Source: Lancefieldella parvula DSM 20469 (GTDB taxonomy: Bacteria; Actinomycetota; Coriobacteriia; Coriobacteriales; Atopobiaceae). Taken from it: a stretch of 64,000 bases of DNA. How positions within the stretch are numbered: the first letter of the stretch is position 1; the number at the start of each line of letters is the position of its first letter. A model generated the notes under the pieces. The model was not told the origin of the DNA, ran no database searches, and saw only the letters and a list, made by a program, of their open reading frames with translations. Positions 56,398 through 64,000 of this stretch are shown piece after piece. The translations under genes and the position numbers were made by a program. The stretch covers positions 1,240,001 through 1,304,000 of the forward strand of contig NC_013203.1 in NCBI RefSeq assembly GCF_000024225.1, read 5' to 3'.

Positions 56398-57234
56398 TTA
56401 CTTGGACTTACGACGGCGAATAATCAGGCGGTTAGAAGCCTTCTTCGGGTCGCGGGTCTTATAACCCTTGGTTGGCTTACCCCATGGGGTGACGGAAGGA
56501 CGACCAGAAGTGTGGTTCTTACCTTCACCACCACCGTGTGGGTGGTCAACAGGGTTCATGACAGTACCACGGACGGTAGGACGAACGCCTGCCCAGCGAG
56601 AACGACCAGCCTTACCAACAACAATGTTGGAGTGCTCAGCGTTGCCAACCTCACCGATGGTTGCACGGCAGGTCAGAAGAACACGACGAAGCTCGGAGGA
56701 AGGCATACGCAGAACTGCATAGCCGTTGTCCTTACCCATGAGCTGGACGGAAGTACCAGCAGCACGTGCCATTGCAGCACCCTTACCAGGCTGGAACTCA
56801 ACTGCGTGAACAAGAGTACCTACTGGAATCTGCTCAAGAGTGGTGCAATTACCAGGCTTGATATCGACGTCCTTGGTACCAGACAGAACAGTGTCACCGA
56901 CGCTCAAGCCCTCTGGGCAAAGGATGTATGCCTTTGCACCGTCTGCATAGTGCAGAAGAGCAATACGAGCGGAACGGTTAGGATCGTACTCAACGGTAGC
57001 GACTTTAGCTGGGATGTCATCCTTGCGACGCTTGAAGTCGATACGACGGTACTGGCGCTTGTGGCCACCACCCTGGTGACGGGTAGTGATGCGACCATTG
57101 TTGTTGCGGCCAGCCTTCTTTGGCAGGGGCTCGAGAAGGGACTTCTCGGGCTTATCAGTTGTAATCTCAACAAAGTCTGAGATTGTCTGGAAGCGCCTGC
57201 CTGCGCTTGTTGGCTTTAAATGCCTAACTGCCAT
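56398..57234 (-). CDS. rplB: 50S ribosomal protein L2
   Basis: The 278 residues contain [54 protein letters not shown] and the peptidyl-transferase-proximal [19 protein letters not shown]. It is a core 23S protein near the catalytic centre. A 138-base leader with hairpins separates it from rplW, so expression may be controlled at this point. Confidence 0.98.
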   Translation of the reverse strand: MAVRHLKPTSAGRRFQTISDFVEITTDKPEKSLLEPLPKKAGRNNNGRITTRHQGGGHKRQYRRIDFKRRKDDIPAKVATVEYDPNRSARIALLHYADGAKAYILCPEGLSVGDTVLSGTKDVDIKPGNCTTLEQIPVGTLVHAVEFQPGKGAAMARAAGTSVQLMGKDNGYAVLRMPSSELRRVLLTCRATIGEVGNAEHSNIVVGKAGRSRWAGVRPTVRGTVMNPVDHPHGGGEGKNHTSGRPSVTPWGKPTKGYKTRDPKKASNRLIIRRRKSK

Positions 57235-57372
57235 AAACAGTATCCCTTTCTTCTCCGTTGGCTAGCCCGCTTAAGGGAAAGTCGAGCTAACACCGGATTA
57301 CCACGGTACCGCGCGTATCTACTATGCGCGGCATACAAACCCGTACCTCAAAAGAGGCACGGGAGAAAAACC
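57235..57372 (-). promoter_or_regulatory. rplW-rplB intercistronic leader with hairpins
   Basis: Going towards rplB on the coding strand there is a 10-base stem with one mismatch (57340-57349 with 57354-57363). A second stem follows (57309-57314 with 57326-57331) whose loop holds TAGATACGC, a string also seen in the rpsL and rplC leaders. A weak TCCCTT/AAGGGA pair could mask the rplB ribosome binding site. No strong T tract follows the first stem. Confidence 0.5.
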
Positions 57373-57672
57373 TTACTCAGCAGACTTATTACCGAAGATT
57401 TCGATAGTCTCACCAGCAGCGAGGGTAACAATAGCCTTCTTCCACTGGCGAGTCTTACCTGCCTGCTGATAACGTACACGCTTGTTCTTTGGCTTAACAG
57501 AAAGTGTGTTTACCTTGGTGACGTGTACAGAGAAGAGCTTCTCTACAGCTGCAGCAATCTCTTCTTTACCTGCGTTACGAGCAACCTCAAAAGTGTACTT
57601 GCCCTGCTCCATCAGATCGAAAGCACGCTCTGAAACGATAGGACGAATGATGACCTCATAAGGAGAGTTCAT
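57373..57672 (-). CDS. rplW: 50S ribosomal protein L23
   Basis: The 99 residues include NSPYEVIIRPIVSERAFDLM, YTFEVARNAGKEEIAAAVEKL and VNTLSVKPKNKRVRYQQAGKT. L23 is the tunnel-exit docking site for SRP and trigger factor. Its start overlaps the rplD stop by one base. Confidence 0.98.
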   Translation of the reverse strand: MNSPYEVIIRPIVSERAFDLMEQGKYTFEVARNAGKEEIAAAVEKLFSVHVTKVNTLSVKPKNKRVRYQQAGKTRQWKKAIVTLAAGETIEIFGNKSAE

Positions 57673-58298
57673 TATGCGAGCACCTCCCCAAGCTGCTTAG
57701 CAACATCAGCGGACATAACAAGTGCGCCGTTGTCAATCAGGAAACGAGTAGTAACCTCAGAAACGCCGAAAATCGAAACCTTAGGAAGGTTGCGGAAAGA
57801 AAGGTAAGTGTTGACGTCATCATCTGGAACGATAACGGTAACGCGCTTACCCTCAATACCGAGGTTCTGAAGTGCAGCCTTTGCCTGCTTGGTGGAAGGC
57901 TGAGCAAACTCAAGAGAGTCAACGAGGACAAGCTCGGAGTCTGCAACCTTGCCAGAGAGGACGGACCTCATAGCAAGCTTGACCATCTTATTGTTAATAC
58001 GACGTGCGTGGGAACGAGGGGTAGGTCCAAAAATGACGCCACCACCAGTCCACTGACCAGCACGAATAGAACCCTGGCGAGCACGACCAGTACCCTTCTG
58101 ACGGTAAGGCTTAACGCCACCGCCGGATACCTCGTGACGGTTCTTTGTAGAGTGGGTACCCTGACGTGCGGATGCGTCCTGGCAGACTACAACCTGATGC
58201 ACAACAGGGATGTTTGGCTCAATGCCATAGACGTCAGAGGAAAGCTCGGTAGTACCGACCTTCTTTCCCTCTACGTTCTTAATCTCATACTTGGACAT
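57672..58298 (-). CDS. rplD: 50S ribosomal protein L4
   Basis: The 208 residues include QVVVCQDASARQGTHSTKNR, GGGVKPYRQKGTGRARQGS and GPTPRSHARRINNKMVKLAMRS, the tunnel loop and globular domain of L4. In E. coli L4 represses the S10 operon by binding its leader; whether that happens here is unknown. It lies 40 bases after rplC. Confidence 0.98.
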   Translation of the reverse strand: MSKYEIKNVEGKKVGTTELSSDVYGIEPNIPVVHQVVVCQDASARQGTHSTKNRHEVSGGGVKPYRQKGTGRARQGSIRAGQWTGGGVIFGPTPRSHARRINNKMVKLAMRSVLSGKVADSELVLVDSLEFAQPSTKQAKAALQNLGIEGKRVTVIVPDDDVNTYLSFRNLPKVSIFGVSEVTTRFLIDNGALVMSADVAKQLGEVLA

Positions 58299-58337
58299 GT
58301 TGTCTCCTTGTTAGCCTAAGTGTTTGCCTAAAGGCCC

Positions 58338-58958
58338 TTAGGCCATGCGGACCTGGACGAGGGCATTCTTGCCGCCAGGAACAGCACCCTTGATAAGCAT
58401 GAGGTTCTGCTCAGCATCAACGCGGACAAGCTTAAGGTTCTTGACCGTAACGCGCTCTGCGCCCATGTGACCATACATGTGAAGGCCCTTACGAACGCGT
58501 GCAGGGTATGCGCACTGACCAATGGAACCTGGACGACGCTGGTTACGAGAACCGTGAGTCATTGGACCGCGAGAGAAGTTCCAGCGCTTAACGGTACCCT
58601 GGAAACCCTTACCCTTAGAAGTGCCTGTTACGTCAACAGTGGTGACCTCGGAGAAGTCAGCAACTGTGACAACATCGCCGGTCTTGTGCTCAGAAGCATC
58701 CTCAACGCGAACCTCACGGAGGTAACGCATTGGCTCGACGCCCTGTGCCTTGAAGTGACCAGCCATTGGCTTGTTGACATGCTTCTCGGAGATGTCGCCA
58801 AAGCCAATCTGTACGGCATTGTAGCCGTCCGTTTCAACAGTCTTTACCTGCGAAACGGTGCAGGGACCAGCAAGAACAACGGTAACAGGAACGACGTTGT
58901 CGTTCTCGTCCCATACCTGGGTCATGCCCAGCTTGCGGCCGAGGATGGTATTAACCAT
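58338..58958 (-). CDS. rplC: 50S ribosomal protein L3
   Basis: The 206 residues start MVNTILGRKLGMTQVWDENDNVV and include GTSKGKGFQGTVKRWNFSRG, MTHGSRNQRRPGSIG and MYGHMGAERVTVKNLKLVR. L3 helps form the peptidyl-transferase centre. AGGAAAG precedes the ATG at 58958. It is the first gene of its transcript here, because rpsJ has been separated and joined to the str cluster. Confidence 0.97.
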   Translation of the reverse strand: MVNTILGRKLGMTQVWDENDNVVPVTVVLAGPCTVSQVKTVETDGYNAVQIGFGDISEKHVNKPMAGHFKAQGVEPMRYLREVRVEDASEHKTGDVVTVADFSEVTTVDVTGTSKGKGFQGTVKRWNFSRGPMTHGSRNQRRPGSIGQCAYPARVRKGLHMYGHMGAERVTVKNLKLVRVDAEQNLMLIKGAVPGGKNALVQVRMA

Positions 58959-59265
58959 GCTCTTTCCTAACCTTCGGTGGTCATGGGACCTTGAGAGCAC
59001 ATCGGGTACTCTTCCCCAGCGGACCACGTCCTGTACATACTGCCTTTAGACATAATTGTCCTATTTGAGCAGCCCGTCTACTTTACACTCATTTCTAACA
59101 AGAAACAAGCCTAAAATCTTAAAAAGATGAATGCTTTGTGAAGGGCATTTACTACCTTCTAGCTGCGAGATCTTTCTTCTCGCCTATTTTACGAGGTAAA
59201 ACCGCTGACCCGGGCGTATCTATAGGCGAGAAAACCAGAAAATTTTGAAAAGTTTTTGTCAAAAT
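58959..59265 (-). promoter_or_regulatory. rplC leader with nested inverted repeats (no gene)
   Basis: These 307 bases hold no gene. TTCTCGCCTAT (59177-59187) and ATAGGCGAGAA (59222-59232) are perfect 11-base arms. Inside is a small TTTTAC/GTAAAA hairpin (59187-59201) and the string CCGGGCGTATCTATA (59210-59224), repeated exactly upstream of rpsL. Read on the coding strand the string gives TATAGAT followed by a GC-rich stretch, like a -10 box with a GC-rich discriminator. The outer arms are two copies of the dispersed GGCGAGAA motif. Confidence 0.55.
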
Positions 59266-59766
59266 TTATTTCGATGAAATTCTCTTAAGCAATGCTTCGC
59301 ATCCTTCTGTGACATCCTCATACGTCAGATCAAAATTGCCCGAGTACCATGGATCAGCAATGTCACGAGGTTTCTCTGTCCAATCGAGGAGTAGTGAGAC
59401 CTTTCCAAGCGGGTCATCCTTAAGTATGCGCATCATATTACGCAGATTGTTGTGATCCATGCCAATAAGGTAATCAAAGCACTCATAATCTGCGCGAGTC
59501 AGCTGCCGAGCACGATGATTACCACAATGAATTCCCTCCTGCTGCAACTTGCAACGTGTACGAGGGTCAACTGGATTACCAATCTCCTCTGTGGAAGTTG
59601 CCGCAGAGTCAATGAAGAATAAATCTACAAGACCGCTCTTCTCGACAAGATCTTGCATGACATACTGTGCCATCGTTGACCTGCAGATATTTCCGTGACA
59701 CACAAACAGAATCTTTATTACGTGAGTATTGTCCGGGCAATTAGTATTCAGCTGGCTATTCTTCAT
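59266..59766 (-). CDS. Low-molecular-weight protein tyrosine phosphatase
   Basis: The 166 residues carry the P-loop FVCHGNICRSTMAQYV (CX5R-S) near the N-terminus and the general-acid Asp in DIADPWYSGNF near residue 135. GMDHNNLRNM completes the family pattern. Such enzymes remove phosphate from tyrosine or arginine residues, and in Gram-positive bacteria often from capsule-synthesis kinases. AGGAG lies before the ATG at 59766. It sits between rpsJ and rplC, an unusual neighbour inside the ribosomal block; a terminator separates it from rpsJ. Partner unknown. Confidence 0.9.
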   Translation of the reverse strand: MKNSQLNTNCPDNTHVIKILFVCHGNICRSTMAQYVMQDLVEKSGLVDLFFIDSAATSTEEIGNPVDPRTRCKLQQEGIHCGNHRARQLTRADYECFDYLIGMDHNNLRNMMRILKDDPLGKVSLLLDWTEKPRDIADPWYSGNFDLTYEDVTEGCEALLKRISSK

Positions 59767-59896
59767 CTCTTCTCCTAAACTATGTGAGAGAATCAATCGA
59801 CATTGAAAAGTCTACGCCCCCCACTTGTTTCAATACGCCCTAATGTACACGTAATACTCCTTAAATGACACTGAAAATCAGTGCACACCTAACACA

Positions 59897-59930
59897 AAAC
59901 CCTCCCGCACGTGAATGCGCAGGAGGGTTT
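59897..59930 (-). terminator. Terminator after rpsJ
   Basis: AAACCCTCC (59897-59905) pairs with GGAGGGTTT (59922-59930), with an inner CGCA/TGCG stem. TGTGTT follows on the minus strand. It ends the str-type transcript 24 bases past the rpsJ stop. Confidence 0.85.
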
Positions 59931-59953
59931 GCAAGTTGGATTAAGCCGTATGC

Positions 59954-60262
59954 TTAGAGCTTGATCTCGATATCGACACCAGCTGGAAGGTCGAGACGCA
60001 TAAGCGAATCAACGGTAGAAGCGCTTGGGTCGAGAATATCGATGAGACGCTTGTGAGTGCGCATCTCAAACTGATCACGGGAATCCTTATCCTTGTGTGG
60101 TGAGCGAATAACAGTGTAAAGATTACGCTCAGTTGGCAGAGGGATAGGACCGGAAACACGCGCACCTGTCTTCTGTGCGGTGTCAACAATCAGCTTAGCG
60201 GACTGATCAATGACCTCGTGATCATAGCCCTTGAGGCGAATCCTGATCTTCTGGCTTGACAC
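59954..60262 (-). CDS. rpsJ: 30S ribosomal protein S10 (GTG start)
   Basis: The 102 residues, starting at GTG (60260-60262) eight bases after GGAGG, contain [41 protein letters not shown] and [19 protein letters not shown]10 is also transcription factor NusE, part of antitermination complexes. An ATG 15 bases upstream precedes the ribosome binding site and is not the start. Here it follows fusA directly, joining the str cluster rather than leading the rplC transcript. Confidence 0.97.
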   Translation of the reverse strand: MSSQKIRIRLKGYDHEVIDQSAKLIVDTAQKTGARVSGPIPLPTERNLYTVIRSPHKDKDSRDQFEMRTHKRLIDILDPSASTVDSLMRLDLPAGVDIEIKL

Positions 60263-60305
60263 TTTGGGTACCTCCATACATGAGCTAGAGCTCGTGGTCG
60301 TTTAC

Positions 60306-62402
60306 TTAGGATGCAGAGCCGCCGTTTTTGGCGACAATCTCTTCGCGTACAGCGTTAGGAACGGGCTCGTAAGAATCGAACTGCATAGTGTAGCTCGCAC
60401 GGCCCTGGGTCTGGGAACGAAGGTCGGTTGCATAACCGAACATCTCACCAAGAGGCACCTTAGCGCGGATGACCTTGGCGTCCTGACGATCGTCCATGCC
60501 CTCAATCTTGCCACGACGGGAAGAAAGGTTGCCCATAACGTCGCCCATGTACTGCTCAGGTGTCTCAACCTCAACAGACTCAACTGGCTCGAGAAGGACA
60601 GGGTTGGACTTCTTAAGAGCATCCTTAACTGCCATAGAACCAGCAATCTTGAATGCTGCCTCAGAAGAGTCGACCTCATGGTAAGAACCGTCAACAAGGG
60701 TAACCTTAATGTCGACTACTGGGTAACCAGCAATGACACCGTTCTCAAGAGCCTCGCGAATGCCCTTATCGATAGATGGGATGTACTCCTTAGGAATGAC
60801 ACCACCAACGATAGCGTTGACAAACTCGTAACCCTTGCCCTCTTCCTGTGGCTCAAGGTCGATAACTGCGTGGCCATACTGACCCTTACCACCGGACTGA
60901 CGGACAAACTTGCCTTCAGCGTGGCTTACTGCCTTACCAGCAGTCTCACGGTAAGCAACCTGTGGCTTACCAACGTTGCAGTCAACCTTAAACTCACGAC
61001 GGAGACGGTCAACAATAATCTCAAGGTGAAGCTCGCCCATACCAGCAATGATGGTCTGACCAGTCTCGTGATCAGTGTGAACCTGGAAGGTTGGATCCTC
61101 TTCAGCCAGCTTAGCAAGGCCGATGGACATCTTCTCCTGCTCAGCCTTGGTCTTAGGCTCAACAGCAACGTCGATAACAGGATCAGCGAAGCTGATGGAC
61201 TCAAGGATGATTGGGTTCTTCTCGTCACAAAGAGTGTCACCAGTAGTGGTGTTCTTCAGACCAACGCATGCAACAATGTCACCCGCGGAGCACTCTTCAC
61301 GGTCAACACGATCGTTTGCGTTCATCTCAAGGATGCGGCCAAAGCGCTCACGGTTGTCCTTAACGGAGTTGTAGACGTATGAACCTGCCTCTGCCTGACC
61401 AGAGTAAACACGAATGTAGGTAAGCTTACCAACATAAGGGTCAGTCATAATCTTGAATGCAAGAGCGGAGAATGGCTCCTTAACGTCTGCATGACGGACA
61501 GCCTCGTCTCCCTTAGGAGTGACGCCATCAATCTCTGGAACATCCAGAGGGCTTGGAAGGAAGTCGATAACTGCGTCAAGAAGCTCCTGGATACCCTTGT
61601 TCTTGTAAGCAGAACCAACAAAGACAGGGTTAATCTTGCCAGCAAGAACACCGGCACGAAGAGCACCCTTAAGGATATCAACGTCAATCTCTTCACCCTC
61701 GAGAACAGCCATCATGAGCTCCTCGGAGAAGTCAGATGCTGCCTCAAGAAGCTCCTCACGCTTCTCAGCTGCAACGTCAACAAACTCTGCAGGAATCTCG
61801 TCGAGTGGCTCAGGGTAAATCATGCCCTTAGCATCCTCTTTAAAGTCCCATGCAGTGTTGGTGACAAGGTCGATAAGACCCCAGAAGTTGGACTCAGCGC
61901 CCATTGGGACCTGAGCTGCAATTGCGTTTGCGCCAAGGCGGTCACGCATGGTCTGGATTGCACGGAAGAAGTCTGCGCCTACTCGGTCAAACTTGTTGAT
62001 GAATGCAATACGAGGTACGCCGTACTTGGTTGCCTGACGCCAAACGGTCTCGGACTGTGGCTGAACGCCTGCAACTGCGTCGAAGACTGCAACTGCGCCG
62101 TCCAGAACACGAAGAGAACGCTCAACCTCAGCGGTAAAGTCAACGTGACCTGGGGTATCGATAATCTGAATGACATGGTCTTTCCAGAAGCAAGTAGTAG
62201 CTGCGGAAGTAATGGTTACGCCGCGCTCTTGCTCCTGAACCATCCAGTCCATAGTTGCTGCACCGTCGTGGACCTCACCAATCTTGTGGGTCTTACCGGT
62301 GTAGTAAAGAATACGCTCCGTAGTGGTGGTCTTACCAGCATCGATGTGAGCCATGATGCCGATGTTACGGAGGTCTTTAAGATTGTACTTAGTCTTAGCC
62401 AT
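60306..62402 (-). CDS. fusA: Elongation factor G
   Basis: The 698 residues contain the GTPase motifs [20 protein letters not shown] (G1), [11 protein letters not shown] (G2), DTPGHVDF (G3) and [10 protein letters not shown] (G4). Domains II to V follow ([37 protein letters not shown]). EF-G drives translocation and, with RRF, ribosome recycling. The switch I threonine context is normal, so this is a standard EF-G rather than a resistance paralogue. It follows rpsG by 24 bases. Confidence 0.98.
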   Translation of the reverse strand: MAKTKYNLKDLRNIGIMAHIDAGKTTTTERILYYTGKTHKIGEVHDGAATMDWMVQEQERGVTITSAATTCFWKDHVIQIIDTPGHVDFTAEVERSLRVLDGAVAVFDAVAGVQPQSETVWRQATKYGVPRIAFINKFDRVGADFFRAIQTMRDRLGANAIAAQVPMGAESNFWGLIDLVTNTAWDFKEDAKGMIYPEPLDEIPAEFVDVAAEKREELLEAASDFSEELMMAVLEGEEIDVDILKGALRAGVLAGKINPVFVGSAYKNKGIQELLDAVIDFLPSPLDVPEIDGVTPKGDEAVRHADVKEPFSALAFKIMTDPYVGKLTYIRVYSGQAEAGSYVYNSVKDNRERFGRILEMNANDRVDREECSAGDIVACVGLKNTTTGDTLCDEKNPIILESISFADPVIDVAVEPKTKAEQEKMSIGLAKLAEEDPTFQVHTDHETGQTIIAGMGELHLEIIVDRLRREFKVDCNVGKPQVAYRETAGKAVSHAEGKFVRQSGGKGQYGHAVIDLEPQEEGKGYEFVNAIVGGVIPKEYIPSIDKGIREALENGVIAGYPVVDIKVTLVDGSYHEVDSSEAAFKIAGSMAVKDALKKSNPVLLEPVESVEVETPEQYMGDVMGNLSSRRGKIEGMDDRQDAKVIRAKVPLGEMFGYATDLRSQTQGRASYTMQFDSYEPVPNAVREEIVAKNGGSAS

Positions 62403-62426
62403 TTGTTTGCTACTCCTGAATTCCGA

Positions 62427-62897
62427 CTAGAAGCGGTAGTGGGAGAAGGCGCGGTTGGCCTCAGCCATCTTGTACAGGTCCTCGCGGCGCTTGACGGATG
62501 CACCTACGCCATTAGTTGCGTCGATGATCTCGTTTGCAAGACGCTCTGCCATGGTCTTCTCTTTACGGCTACGGCTGAAAGTGACCATCCAGCGAATAGC
62601 AAGAGTAGTTGCACGGCGGGAGTTAACCTCCATTGGGACCTGATAAGTAGCGCCACCAACACGCTTAGGCTTAACCTCAAGTGTTGGGCGAATGTTATCC
62701 ATAGCCTTCTTGAAGACAGTGAGGGCATCCTCGCCAGTCTTCTCTGCAACGATGTCAAATGCACCGTAGACAATACGCTCTGCGGTTGCTTTCTTACCGT
62801 CGAGAAGGACCTTGTTAATGAGCTGGGTTACCAGACGATTGTTGTAGACGGCGTCAGGCATAACCTCACGACGTACTGCTGCTGCGCGACGCGGCAT
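62427..62897 (-). CDS. rpsG: 30S ribosomal protein S7
   Basis: The 156 residues include [61 protein letters not shown] and NRAFSHYRF at the end. S7 organises the 30S head and touches E-site tRNA. It follows rpsL by 38 bases. Confidence 0.98.
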   Translation of the reverse strand: MPRRAAAVRREVMPDAVYNNRLVTQLINKVLLDGKKATAERIVYGAFDIVAEKTGEDALTVFKKAMDNIRPTLEVKPKRVGGATYQVPMEVNSRRATTLAIRWMVTFSRSRKEKTMAERLANEIIDATNGVGASVKRREDLYKMAEANRAFSHYRF

Positions 62898-62935
62898 ATT
62901 AATCTCCTAAGAACTAGTTCGAGTAGTGGACGTGA

Positions 62936-63307
62936 TTACTTAGCACGCTTAGTGCCGTAACGAGAACGGCCCTGAGCACGATTCTGAACTGCTGCGCAGT
63001 CGAATGCACCGCGAACAACCTTATAACGAACACCAGGAAGGTCACGGACACGGCCGCCACGAACCAGAACAATGGAGTGCTCCTGGAGGTTGTGGCCCTC
63101 ACCAGGAATGTAAGCGGTTACCTCAATGCCATTAACAAGACGAACACGAGCAACCTTACGGAGTGCTGAGTTAGGCTTCTTTGGCGTTGTGGTGAAAACG
63201 CGGGTGCAAACACCGCGCTTCTGTGGGTTGTGCTGAAGAGCGGCGTTCTTGGACTTTGACTTGACGCTCACGCGGCCCTTACGTACGAGCTGGTTAATAG
63301 TAGGCAA
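62936..63307 (-). CDS. rpsL: 30S ribosomal protein S12 (TTG start)
   Basis: The 123 residues read (M)[19 protein letters not shown], then [21 protein letters not shown] and ECNLQ-type loop [19 protein letters not shown]. The streptomycin-relevant lysines in TPKKPNS and the second loop look wild type where visible. The start is TTG (63305-63307), six bases after AAGGAG; the in-frame GTG 19 codons upstream has no ribosome binding site and would add a non-conserved extension. S12 controls decoding accuracy. Confidence 0.96.
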   Translation of the reverse strand: MPTINQLVRKGRVSVKSKSKNAALQHNPQKRGVCTRVFTTTPKKPNSALRKVARVRLVNGIEVTAYIPGEGHNLQEHSIVLVRGGRVRDLPGVRYKVVRGAFDCAAVQNRAQGRSRYGTKRAK

Positions 63308-63680
63308 GATCTTCTCCTTCTTATACCTATCTACCTGCAGTTTTACATATTCGAAAGGCGACACAGCACTGTCCCCTTGGAATTACGCAAGGAAGAACTT
63401 TACGCCGACAACAACCACATGTCAACAAGCCACTGTTCCGGGCGTATCTATATACAGAAAAAACACTTTTTCATTGGCGAGAAATACTTCTTATCGGACA
63501 ACCTGCAGTCCGTCTTCTCCCTTTTCTGTAGTTTTCAAAATCTACTACAAATTCGTTCTTTTGCAGAGCTGCAGAAACCATTCGAACTGATGAAATTTTG
63601 TAAAACCAACGGAACTGTGCCAGGTATGGTAACGCAGAAACTAAATTGATACATTTTTTTGGCAGTACTAGTAATTTAAC
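63308..63680 (-). promoter_or_regulatory. rpsL (str cluster) promoter and leader region (no gene)
   Basis: These 373 bases hold no credible gene; a 90-codon plus-strand frame lacks a ribosome binding site and family features. CCGGGCGTATCTATA at 63438-63452 (TATAGATACGCCCGG on the coding strand) lies 131 bases before the start codon and is identical to the string before rplC. It could be a -10 box with GC-rich discriminator, as in stringently controlled promoters. A full GGCGAGAAA copy lies at 63476-63484, just upstream of it. Confidence 0.5.
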
Positions 63681-64000
63681 TTAGCCCAAAATAACCTCAA
63701 GCTCAAAGACAATCTTCCCGTCTTCAAACCAAAACATGTCACATGAACGTGTACCCGCATCGCTTACAAGCATAGCGGCAAGGCATGAATTATCGGCTCC
63801 TGTGTACAGGCCTTCGCAGCTAAACGTTGCATTACTCCCCCTGTACGCCGAACGAATACAGTTCATATAGGCGCACTTGCCTTTGATTATCTTAGTTTGC
63901 CCAGCTTCTCGAAGTTCCCAAACAACATCCTTGGCAAGAAATGTCTCGTATGTTTCCCAATCGCGCATATTTTCCGCTTGGAAGAACTGAGCGAGAAGTT
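63681..64000 (-). CDS. NTF2/SnoaL-like protein (N-terminus beyond window)
   Basis: The frame is open to the window edge, giving at least 105 residues. The sequence LLAQFFQAENMRDWETYETFLA followed by DVVWELREAG, IIKGKCAYMNCIRSAY and the strand-rich end MFWFEDGKIVFELEVILG fits the cone-shaped NTF2/SnoaL-like fold. That fold serves as an isomerase, a small hydrolase or a ligand-binding scaffold. The Met inside the visible part is not preceded by a ribosome binding site, so the gene probably begins outside. Function unknown. Confidence 0.65.
   Translation of the reverse strand, partial: LLAQFFQAENMRDWETYETFLAKDVVWELREAGQTKIIKGKCAYMNCIRSAYRGSNATFSCEGLYTGADNSCLAAMLVSDAGTRSCDMFWFEDGKIVFELEVILG

Noticed and set aside
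60231-62960. Long plus-strand open frames (383 and 489 codons) opposite fusA and rpsG
   Set aside because: Antisense to highly conserved genes; their length follows from strong codon bias on the coding strand.
63249-63649. Two overlapping plus-strand frames of 90-113 codons before rpsL
   Set aside because: They overlap the rpsL start and its control region, lack ribosome binding sites, and the proteins resemble nothing.

Overview
The window looks like a chromosomal segment of an anaerobic, low-to-mid GC member of the Coriobacteriia, most likely the Atopobium/Lancefieldella group. This is inference from gene content: the oxygen-independent NrdD/NrdG reductase, a C. glutamicum-type aspartate aminotransferase, type III glutamine synthetase, a zinc-binding S14, a fused two-domain EcfA, and many small glycosyltransferases and DegV proteins. 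No rRNA, tRNA, CRISPR array, transposase or prophage gene was recognised.

Layout. 1-6.2 kb: the start of a TatA/B gene, a STAS protein, a TPR membrane protein, an aspartate aminotransferase, two small unknown genes, NhaA and a DegV protein. 6.2-18 kb: RNase HI and DNA polymerase I, type III glutamine synthetase, an orphan solute-binding protein, an MntP-type exporter, a zinc-dependent phospholipase C-like protein, an ArsC/Spx-type protein and NAD-dependent DNA ligase. 18-25.8 kb: a 1014-residue three-module glycosyltransferase, an ABC exporter whose permease carries a coiled coil of about 290 residues, and a tail-rich membrane protein. 25.8-32 kb: a DJ-1 / Y-family polymerase / YolD-like operon, a lone PTS IIA, an iron-type alcohol dehydrogenase, a second DegV protein and an EamA transporter. 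32-35 kb: nrdD and nrdG with a clear pair of NrdR boxes. 35-39.5 kb: three GT2-type glycosyltransferases, one without an acidic DxD motif, and a degenerate LCP-like protein.

39.7-63.3 kb is one long minus-strand translation block. In transcription order it reads rpsL-rpsG-fusA-rpsJ, a low-molecular-weight tyrosine phosphatase, rplC-rplD-rplW-rplB-rpsS-rplV-rpsC-rplP-rpmC-rpsQ, rplN-rplX, rplE-rpsN-rpsH-rplF-rplR-rpsE-rpmD-rplO-secY, adk-map, infA, rpmJ-rpsM-rpsK-rpsD-rpoA-rplQ, and then ecfA-ecfT-truA. The order is conserved, but the block is cut by several terminator-like or leader hairpins (rpsJ/phosphatase, rplW/rplB, rpsQ/rplN, rplX/rplE, rplE/rpsN, secY/adk, infA/rpmJ, rplQ/ecfA). Seven of its genes appear to start at GTG or TTG. 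An NTF2-like gene runs off the right edge.

The strongest unexplained signal is not a gene. The 9-mer GGCGAGAAA occurs 16 times on the two strands, about 0.5 being expected by chance. It lies in intergenic DNA and in all three reading frames of coding DNA, which points to selection on the DNA rather than on protein. It may be a recombination, uptake or nucleoid-binding motif.
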